A stretch of DNA of 64,000 bases from CBDCMJ01 sp965218875 (GTDB lineage: Bacteria > Chloroflexota > Dehalococcoidia > Lucifugimonadales > UBA3495). The stretch lies in NCBI GenBank assembly GCA_965218875.1, contig CBDCMJ010000001.1:1-64000 (forward strand). The letters are read 5' to 3'. Positions 58,335 to 64,000 of the stretch are shown piece after piece. The stretch's first letter is position 1, and every line of letters starts with the position of its first letter. Under the pieces are notes generated by a model. It was given only the letters and a program-made list of their open reading frames with translations, did not search any database and was not told where the DNA came from. The translations under genes were made by a program, and so were the position numbers.

Positions 58335-59465
58335 ATGCCAAGGCCAACACCACACCAACAAGCAATCTCCATCATCGAAAGACTGGCCGCTGACAACCTG
58401 GGCGGGTCTCTCGAAGCCACGGCGAACTGCAACCAGTGCTCCGAGGAGCTGACCATCAACCTGGTGAAAAGCGTCGCCGGAATCCACCGGGACAAGCGGG
58501 TCGGAACCGTGCAGCCTGACCTCGCCTTGCTCGACGCCGAGGAAGAACCTGTCAGATTCATCGAGGTCGTGGACAGCCACGCGCCCGAGAGCAACGTCCA
58601 CGAGTACGCCCTGGCCCACGGCATCGAGATAGTTGAGATACATCTCCGGGCGGGGAGGGAGTTCACCGGCAGGAGAAGGAACAAGGCCCTGGACGCCTCC
58701 CTGACGGTCAAGGCGAGACTGCGGGAACTAGCCGAGGGACGGATTCGGATCGACGCCCACAACCTGCTGTGCCGGAAGCCGCCCTGCCAGGAGTGCGGAA
58801 CGCCCCTGCCGCTGCGGACGGTCGCCATCAGGACCACCGACTGCTGGCATTGCGGGCAGAACGTGAACGTGGCCGTGGGATACAAGGATGGTGACAGTCT
58901 CTGGCAGGACCTGTTCACAACCGAGGAGATGGAGTTCGCCCGGGAGAACGGCGTGACCCTGGAGCGAAGGTTCAGCGCCACCGCCGGGGAGAAATACCTG
59001 GCGAACATCTGCACCGGCTGCGACCAGATGCAAGGGAACTGGTTTCTGTACGTGGACCCCTTCCACGACAGGTTCAATCTCTTCAGAACCGAGCGGCAGG
59101 AATACGGACCCTGCGACAAGTGCGCCACCCGCTACTGCATGACCCACGGTGAATATCTCGACTACAGAGACACCGGCCAGTGCCCCGCCTGCCTGGAGGA
59201 AGCCGAGAGGGTCATGTGCGCCAACAACCCGGACCGGGAGTGCTTCTACCCAGACCGCTGCCAGCAGGACCGGTGCTACTTCGTCAACCGGGAACAGCAG
59301 CGGCTCCAAGCCCAGCAGGAGTGGGAGCGGCAGCACCAAGAGTGGGAACGGGAACAGCAGGGGCTTCGGAAGCAACAGCAGGAAAAGAACCGGCTGGAAC
59401 ACGAGCAACGACAACAGGAATGGGCGGAACTCAACGAGTGGTTCCGCAGACAGAGGGGTCAGTAA
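58335..59465 (+). CDS. zinc-ribbon protein with CoiA/PD-(D/E)XK-like nuclease region
   Basis: 376 residues. Residues 55-110 read VQPDLALLDAEEEPVRFIEVVDSHAPESNVHEYALAHGIEIVEIHL; the D...x-E-V core with a following His recalls CoiA-like or other PD-(D/E)XK nucleases. Six or more Cys pairs follow (CQECGTP, CWHCGQ, CTGCDQ, CDKCATRYC, CPACLEE). A highly charged Gln/Glu/Arg coiled coil of about 75 residues ends the protein (QQEWERQHQEWEREQQGL). It lies within the right arm of the inverted duplication and has no counterpart in the left arm. Nuclease assignment is tentative. Confidence 0.65.
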   Translation: MPRPTPHQQAISIIERLAADNLGGSLEATANCNQCSEELTINLVKSVAGIHRDKRVGTVQPDLALLDAEEEPVRFIEVVDSHAPESNVHEYALAHGIEIVEIHLRAGREFTGRRRNKALDASLTVKARLRELAEGRIRIDAHNLLCRKPPCQECGTPLPLRTVAIRTTDCWHCGQNVNVAVGYKDGDSLWQDLFTTEEMEFARENGVTLERRFSATAGEKYLANICTGCDQMQGNWFLYVDPFHDRFNLFRTERQEYGPCDKCATRYCMTHGEYLDYRDTGQCPACLEEAERVMCANNPDRECFYPDRCQQDRCYFVNREQQRLQAQQEWERQHQEWEREQQGLRKQQQEKNRLEHEQRQQEWAELNEWFRRQRGQ

Positions 59466-59505
59466 GCCAAGCCAGCGCCGCCCTCCACGCCGGCACCGCC
59501 GCCGC

Positions 59506-60342
59506 CTAATTCCGCCACAGCCCCAGGGTCAGCACCCGCCGCGCCCAGCGCACCCGCACCAGCCCGGCCCGCTGGCACCTGACCTTCGCCAGCTCCCGCA
59601 CCCGCCAGTTCAGTTGCTCGTTGCGGTCCAGGCCCCGCAGCGGCGCCGTCTCCGGCGGCAGCGTCAGCCCGTGCTCCTCCAGCATCGCCACCTCCAGCTC
59701 CAGAATCCGCGCCCGCCGCGACGCCCACGCCAACCCCCTGCCCCGGGGCGAGTGTCCCACCCACAGCTTGCGCCACTCGTCGATCAACTCCCAGGCCTCG
59801 CCGTAGACATCCTCGTCGTCGTCGGCAGGCTCCCTCATAACCAGGTCGGGGTAACGCCTGGCAGCCCCGGCCCGCACCGTCCCGGCGCCGCCTGACCCCG
59901 CCTCCGGCGCCGCGCCGCGCCGTCCTCCCAGCCGCCGCTCCAACCGCTGCATCTCCTGGGCGAACTCCCGCCGCAGCGAATCCGCCACTGGACCGGCAAA
60001 ATCCCCGCCGTTGCCGTTGTTGCTGCCCGCCGCCGACACCAGCGCCCACTCTCCCGCCAGCTCGGCCACCCGTTCCTCCAACGCCCTGACCGTCTCCCGG
60101 TCCTCCTCCATCGCGGCGACGGCCCGCTGCAACAGCATCCGCTCCAACGCCTCCGCCAGGCGCTCCGACATCCGACCGGCCCCCTCGCTGCGCCACATGG
60201 TCTTGCGGTCTATGCCCAGCTCCTCCGCCGCCTTCGCCTGCCCCAGGTCTTTCACCAGGTCGTTCAACAACGCCCGCAGCCGCAGCTCCCGCAGGCTCTC
60301 GATGCTGGGGGTGCCATCCCCCGGCCATCCCGGTCGCATCAT
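59506..60342 (-). CDS. coiled-coil HTH-like protein, paralogue of 28788-29642
   Basis: 278 residues. The N-terminal segment SLRELRLRALLNDLVKDLGQAKAAEELGIDRKTMWRSEGAG is helix-turn-helix-like, followed by a coiled coil (EEDRETVRALEERVAELAGEW, FAQEMQRLERRLGG), ARRYPDLVMREPADDDEDVYGEAWELIDEWRKLW and ILELEVAMLEEHGLTLPPETAPLRGL, ending VLTLGLWRN. The C-terminal half is much better conserved with the left paralogue than the N-terminal half, suggesting a shared partner but different DNA targets. Start chosen at ATG 60342 behind GGAGGTGGCAAGG. Confidence 0.75.
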   Translation of the reverse strand: MMRPGWPGDGTPSIESLRELRLRALLNDLVKDLGQAKAAEELGIDRKTMWRSEGAGRMSERLAEALERMLLQRAVAAMEEDRETVRALEERVAELAGEWALVSAAGSNNGNGGDFAGPVADSLRREFAQEMQRLERRLGGRRGAAPEAGSGGAGTVRAGAARRYPDLVMREPADDDEDVYGEAWELIDEWRKLWVGHSPRGRGLAWASRRARILELEVAMLEEHGLTLPPETAPLRGLDRNEQLNWRVRELAKVRCQRAGLVRVRWARRVLTLGLWRN

Positions 60343-60362
60343 CCTTGCCACCTCCATGCTCG

Positions 60363-60434
60363 TGTTCCACAAGGAACATTTCCTGTAGGGGCGTGGAACA
60401 TCGCCGCCGCCAGCGCCATGTTCCACCTGGAACA
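60363..60434. promoter_or_regulatory. two parS-like palindromes upstream of the coiled-coil gene
   Basis: TGTTCCACAAGGAACA (60363-60378) and TGTTCCACCTGGAACA (60419-60434), with a half site TGGAACA at 60394-60400. They resemble the ParB site TGTTNCACGTGAAACA at 13 and 14 of 16 positions. No parB is visible in the window, so they may instead be operators for the adjacent gene. Confidence 0.45.
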
Positions 60435-60623
60435 ATCCGTAGCTGGCCCTGCCCCATGGCCCTGGAACCGGCCCTTCCCGCCAAGTGTTCACAACTTCCG
60501 CCCCGAACCCCCCGAAATACCCCCATTTCAGCTACGAAACCGCCTTCATGCCCCATCCTGCCCAAAGTCCAAATCCCTGTACACGTCTATAACACCACGG
60601 TTGGGGCGTCGGGCGTCAGGTCT

Positions 60624-60674
60624 TATAGGGTGGTTCACGCGTGAACCAGGGGTTCATGGATGAACCACCCTATA
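60624..60674. promoter_or_regulatory. composite palindromic operator between divergent genes
   Basis: Outer arms TATAGGGTGGTTCA (60624-60637) and TGAACCACCCTATA (60661-60674) enclose a perfect palindrome TGGTTCACGCGTGAACCA (60631-60648) and an imperfect one GGTTCATGGATGAACC (60651-60666). The four GGTTCA half-sites suggest cooperative binding of a dimeric regulator. Confidence 0.65.
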
Positions 60675-60753
60675 GGGGGTTGGAGTCGGGGCGGGCGGTC
60701 TCCACACTGGCTTGGCGAACATCGGTTCGCAATCCAAACCGGAGGAGGCCGCC

Positions 60754-61374
60754 ATGTTCCGCAGATTCATCCCCAGGTCCGGCAAGGCCCGCCGCCTGAT
60801 TCTCCTGGCGGGGGCCTTGCTGCTCACGGGCCTTTGCGCCGTCCCCATGAGCGGCGTCGCCCTGGCCCAGTCCCCGCCCCCCGACAGCGACACCGTCACC
60901 CTGGTCAACCGCGACCGGCAGATGGTGGAGCGGAAGAAGGAGGGCGATTTCGTGGCCCGCCCCGTCTTCAGCCGCCAGACCGATGTCCTCTTCTACGCCG
61001 TCCGCCATCCCGACACCGGCGACTGGCTCACCAGCACCTACCGGGTCAGGGGCGGCGAGAAACACCTCTCCGAGGGCTGGGAGTACACCTTCGAGTACCC
61101 CGCCCTGGACGAGCAGCCCGAGCTCCACCCGGAACAGGCATATCTCCTGGTGCTGGCCGTGCCCCGCACCGGCGGCGGCGACCACCACGTCTTCCACGCC
61201 CTGATTCCCGTCCACCAGCCCAACGGGTTGTGGGACAAGGTGCTGGGGGCCCTCGACCCCGACCGCTGGGCCCGGGCCGCCGCCAAGTGGGTCATCCAGG
61301 GTGTACACGGAACCCTGTGCGGCGTGGTGCAGAAGATTTCGGCCAGCGACCTCGACGAGTGCCGGGGAGGGTAG
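60754..61374 (+). CDS. exported protein, second copy (paralogue of 27758-28381)
   Basis: 206 residues with signal peptide (RRLILLAGALLLTGLCAVPMSGVALA). The mature part is nearly identical to the left copy: VTLVNRDRQMVERKKEGDFVARPVFSR, YAVRHPDTGDWLTSTYRVRGGEKHL, and the C-terminal Cys pair. SD GGAGGAGG. First gene of the second conjugation-module copy, transcribed away from the coiled-coil gene. Function unknown, as for the left copy. Confidence 0.75.
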   Translation: MFRRFIPRSGKARRLILLAGALLLTGLCAVPMSGVALAQSPPPDSDTVTLVNRDRQMVERKKEGDFVARPVFSRQTDVLFYAVRHPDTGDWLTSTYRVRGGEKHLSEGWEYTFEYPALDEQPELHPEQAYLLVLAVPRTGGGDHHVFHALIPVHQPNGLWDKVLGALDPDRWARAAAKWVIQGVHGTLCGVVQKISASDLDECRGG

Positions 61375-61380
61375 GGATTT

Positions 61381-62361
61381 ATGAGCGACATCCTCACCGG
61401 AACTCCCCCGGACCTGACCTACCTGCATCCCTTCATCCAGCAGGCCTGGATGGTGGTGTGGGCCGTCACCTCCGGCGCCCTGGCGGTGATCCTGGGCTGG
61501 ATGGGGCTGAGCTTCATCGTCCAGGAGCACCTGGGCCATCACCAGTCGGGCTGGCGGGAGATGGTGCCCCGGCTCGTCCTGGGCCTCACCGCCGCCGCCT
61601 CGTCCCTCTGGTGGTGCGCCCTGGTCATCGACGTGGCCCACGCCGTCTCCCAGTTCATCGCCGTCTCCCTGGACGTAACCCCCGGCGCCCTGCTGCGCGC
61701 TCCCCTGGAGCCGCTGCTGACCGCCGTCGAGACCGCCAACACCGGGCTGGCGGTGTTCATCGCCCTGCTCTACCTGGTCTTCGGCTTCTTCGTCCTCTAC
61801 CTGCTGGTGCAGATGATCCTACGCCTGGCCCTCATCGACATCCTGCTCTGCCTGGCCCCCATCGCCCTGGGGCTGTGGATTCTGCCCCACACCGCCGGTT
61901 GGGGAAAGCACTGGCTGCGGCTGTTCATGACCACGGTGTTCCAGCAGGCGGTGCAGCTCATCGCCGTGGCCCTGGCCTTCGCCTTTCTCGAAGACTTCGC
62001 CGCCATCGCCGCCTTTGAGCCCTCGGAGGACCTGGTGTGGAAGCTGCTGATGGCCATCGCCTTCATGTACCTGGCGGGGCGTGTCCCCTCGATGCTGGGG
62101 CACCACGGGACCTTCGACGCCTGGCTGCACACCCTCTACTTCGGGATGTCCCTGCCCGGTTCGATGGTGCGCTCCGGCCGCGCCCTGGGGATGTTGGCCG
62201 GTGGGGCCGCCGGAGGACCGGCAGGCGCGGCAGCCGCGTCAGCGGCGACCGGCGCGGCCAGCGCCGCGGCCACCACGGCCGCCGGAGCGGTGAACTCGGC
62301 GGCCCAGGGCTCCACCGCTCCCGCCCAGAGCGGCCCGACGCCAAGGAGCCAGGGGCCGTAG
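61381..62361 (+). CDS. TrbL/VirB6-like polytopic channel protein, second copy
   Basis: 326 residues, the same length as the left copy at 26771-27751, with only scattered substitutions (for example ELTYLHP to DLTYLHP and AITSG to AVTSG). The same six or so membrane helices and Gly/Ala-rich tail are kept. The coding sequence appears under purifying selection, so both copies are likely functional or recently duplicated. Followed by 145 bp without a gene, as in the left copy. Confidence 0.8.
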   Translation: MSDILTGTPPDLTYLHPFIQQAWMVVWAVTSGALAVILGWMGLSFIVQEHLGHHQSGWREMVPRLVLGLTAAASSLWWCALVIDVAHAVSQFIAVSLDVTPGALLRAPLEPLLTAVETANTGLAVFIALLYLVFGFFVLYLLVQMILRLALIDILLCLAPIALGLWILPHTAGWGKHWLRLFMTTVFQQAVQLIAVALAFAFLEDFAAIAAFEPSEDLVWKLLMAIAFMYLAGRVPSMLGHHGTFDAWLHTLYFGMSLPGSMVRSGRALGMLAGGAAGGPAGAAAASAATGAASAAATTAAGAVNSAAQGSTAPAQSGPTPRSQGP

Positions 62362-62506
62362 CCAACAACCAGACCGACGACAGCCACCGGCGCGGACAGG
62401 TTTCGCGCCGGAACCGCCCAGGAGGTGGAGCCATGTGCCAGTAGATGTAGACACGGACCGGGCAAAGAAATACAGCCAACCAACCCGATCTCAAGGAGAT
62501 AGAGAA

Positions 62507-62803
62507 ATGTCAGACCTGACACAGACCATATCGAACCTGGTGGGCATCCTGCTGGGCTTGGTGGGCGTCGTAGGCGTGGGTTACTTCATATACGGCGCCT
62601 ACATGTACCTGACCGCCAGCGGCGCGCCCAACCAGATGGAGCGCGGCAAGGCCGCCATGATGACCGCCCTGGCCGGCATCGTGCTGGCCCTCGTCGCTTA
62701 TGGCGTCGTTGAGCTGGTGATGAACGCCGTCGTCGGCAACCCGGTGGACCCCACCGTGCCCGACCCCACGACCCGCATCGACCCCGGTACCGGCCACGTT
62801 TAG
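62507..62803 (+). CDS. VirB2/TrbC-like pilin candidate, second copy
   Basis: 98 residues: LTQTISNLVGILLGLVGVVG and the remaining core are identical to the left copy, with a longer C-terminal tail (PTTRIDPGTGHV). Two membrane helices with a short polar loop. SD AAGGAG. Ten bp before the PrgI-fusion gene. Confidence 0.75.
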   Translation: MSDLTQTISNLVGILLGLVGVVGVGYFIYGAYMYLTASGAPNQMERGKAAMMTALAGIVLALVAYGVVELVMNAVVGNPVDPTVPDPTTRIDPGTGHV

Positions 62804-62813
62804 GAGGGATGGA

Positions 62814-64000
62814 ATGAGAGAGCATGAAGTCCCCACCCACGTGCAGGCCGAGGACAAGGTGCTGCTGTGGTTCACCTTTCCCCAGATCGTGGCGGTGGTG
62901 GCGGTGTGCGCCGTGGCCTACGGCGCTTACCACTACCTCCCCTTCGGCCCTATGGCGGTCCGCCTCGCCGTTGGCGTGCTGATCGGCGTGGTGGGCATCG
63001 CCCTGACCGTGGGCAAGGTGGGAGGCCGGGGGCTGCCCCTGGTGGCCGCCGACCTCCTCAAGTTCAACCTGGGGGCCAGGCGCTACGCCGGGTCCCCGCT
63101 GGAAATGACCAGGAGCGAGCCCCCCGTCCCGGTGGAGGCCAAGCCCGACCCCCTGCGGCTGCTGGCCAAGAAAGCGGCGAGCGGTGTAGGACGGGCGGTG
63201 AACGCTGCCCGCAAGATGGGGCGTGCCCCCTTCCGTCCCCACAGCTGGTTCGGCAAACGCCGCCGTCCGAAGGATGGAAATAACCAGCAGTTCAAGCCGG
63301 AGGAGACCAAACACAAGAAGCCCTGGAACCGCTTCCTGGCGGTGGCGGCCCTGGGACTGCTGGCCGTTGTCCTGCTGCCATCAACAGCCCTGGCCGACGA
63401 CCCCGACGACGAGGACCCGGGCTGGCGGCTGGAGGAAATCTACTTCGTGCCGCCCGACCCGGTGCCGGGACGCCGCATTTTCATCGAGCGGCTGGCCGTC
63501 TCCGGCGACACCGCCGCCGTCACACTGCGGGCGGCCCACGACCTGGACCTGAAGGTCAGGGTCTTCGGCGGCAGGCAGGGCCGGACCCTGAAGATGGGGG
63601 CCAACACCAGCCTGACGGCGGGCCAGGCCAAAAGCTACAACCTGACCCTGAACGGCCCGTCGCCGTCCTTCACCTTCTCCTGGGTGGACACCCTGGGGAG
63701 GTCCGGGGCGGTGACCCTGAAGAGCGACCAGATTCCCTACCCCCTGCCGTCAGCGGACGGCGGGCTGTGCGACCTGAAGCTGACCTCCCTGGAATGGACG
63801 CCGGGCAGCATCTCCGGCGTCATCGCCTCGGAGTGCATCAGTGAGACCCGGTACGAGGAACCCCTGCCGGTGTACGGCGGCCACTTCAGCCAGACGGTCC
63901 CCTCCCTGCTGGACGCCTCGGTCACCCGCATCGTGGGGACGGTCAACATAGCTGCCGGAAGCCACCGGGCCAGCACGCCCTTCGTCGCCGGCGGCCAGAC
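62814..64000 (+). CDS. PrgI-family fusion protein, second copy (runs off the window)
   Basis: At least 395 residues, open to the right edge. It starts MREHEVPTHVQAEDKVLLWF like the left copy, with the two PrgI-type helices, the basic linker (diverged: KDGNNQQFKPEETKHKK against the left copy's Asn/Gly-rich stretch), the third hydrophobic segment (ALGLLAVVLLPSTALA) and the beta-rich exported part (FIERLAVSGDTAAVTLRAAHDLDLKVRVFGG). SD TAGGAGG. The region matching the 24-nt palindromic insert of the left copy lies beyond the window. Confidence 0.75.
   Translation, partial: MREHEVPTHVQAEDKVLLWFTFPQIVAVVAVCAVAYGAYHYLPFGPMAVRLAVGVLIGVVGIALTVGKVGGRGLPLVAADLLKFNLGARRYAGSPLEMTRSEPPVPVEAKPDPLRLLAKKAASGVGRAVNAARKMGRAPFRPHSWFGKRRRPKDGNNQQFKPEETKHKKPWNRFLAVAALGLLAVVLLPSTALADDPDDEDPGWRLEEIYFVPPDPVPGRRIFIERLAVSGDTAAVTLRAAHDLDLKVRVFGGRQGRTLKMGANTSLTAGQAKSYNLTLNGPSPSFTFSWVDTLGRSGAVTLKSDQIPYPLPSADGGLCDLKLTSLEWTPGSISGVIASECISETRYEEPLPVYGGHFSQTVPSLLDASVTRIVGTVNIAAGSHRASTPFVAGGQ

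Larger units (their letters stand above)
56883..64000 (+). repeat. right arm of the inverted duplication (incomplete at window edge)
   Basis: Mirror copy of 24713-30950, with the zinc-ribbon nuclease-like gene (58335-59465) inserted between the repeat block and the coiled-coil gene, and a degraded small membrane gene. VirB4-like and coupling ATPase copies, if present, would lie beyond 64000. Confidence 0.85.

Noticed and set aside
12955..64000. Direct repeat of the tRNA-Ile 3' end as the second attachment site
   Set aside because: I found no second copy of the tRNA 3' sequence inside the window; it may lie beyond the right edge.

Overview
This is a GC-rich bacterial window (only some intergenic stretches are AT-rich). 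It looks like a Chloroflexota genome of the Dehalococcoidia/SAR202 type. That placement is an inference from the glcDEF-like flavoprotein operon, the single-chain histidine kinase/OmpR-type regulator, the giant secreted protein built of Ig-like 'PATGAPTI' repeats, and the style of the mobile element. No rRNA or other phylogenetic marker is present.

Region 1 (1-6.5 kb) is a graveyard of defence and mobile genes. It holds the tail of a HEPN-like gene, a truncated copy of a ribbon-helix-helix/serine-recombinase module, a frameshifted RecG-C-like ATPase gene, an IS3-family element whose transposase is broken by three small palindromic inserts, and a DUF262-HEPN gene pair. That pair is broken twice, by an IS630-family element and by a 144-bp MITE with a clean 10-bp target duplication. 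Region 2 (6.5-12.9 kb) is ordinary chromosome: glcF-glcE-glcD, a small acidic protein, a CYTH-domain protein, an IS630-derived MITE and a tRNA-Ile with its own promoter.

Region 3 (12.9-41.2 kb) reads as an integrative and conjugative element abutting tRNA-Ile. It has a large serine recombinase translated antisense into the tRNA, a coupled RHH regulator, an XRE/ImmA-like pair, a run of small HTH genes, and a conjugation block on the minus strand: replication-relaxation-like protein, coupling ATPase, VirB4-like ATPase, two pilin-like proteins, a PrgI fusion, a TrbL/VirB6-like channel and an exported protein. Divergent from this block, on the plus strand, is a DNA-processing cassette train: primase (frameshifted), Rad52-like protein, a free-standing TSCPD domain, Cas4-like nuclease, SSB, RadC, N6-adenine methyltransferase-like protein and helicase. 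Several of its genes are separated by near-identical GC hairpins. The helicase is cut short by the same repeat that truncates the recombinase at 1.2 kb.

Region 4 (41.5-54.4 kb) looks like cargo: a small protein/aspartic protease pair, a one-polypeptide histidine kinase-response regulator, and a 2.85-kaa exported propeller/FN3/Ig-repeat protein. The signal-peptide region of that last gene contains a run of 13 C, a candidate phase-variation switch. A signal-less repeat fragment follows it. Region 5 (54.7-64 kb) returns to mobile-element genes: XRE, a protein with four XRE-like domains, a zinc-ribbon nuclease-like protein, and an inverted second copy of the conjugation-module start, with its divergent coiled-coil gene, its small membrane gene and its non-coding repeats. 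The two arms (about 24.7-30.9 kb and 57.0-64.0 kb) face each other across about 26 kb. The right arm runs off the window.
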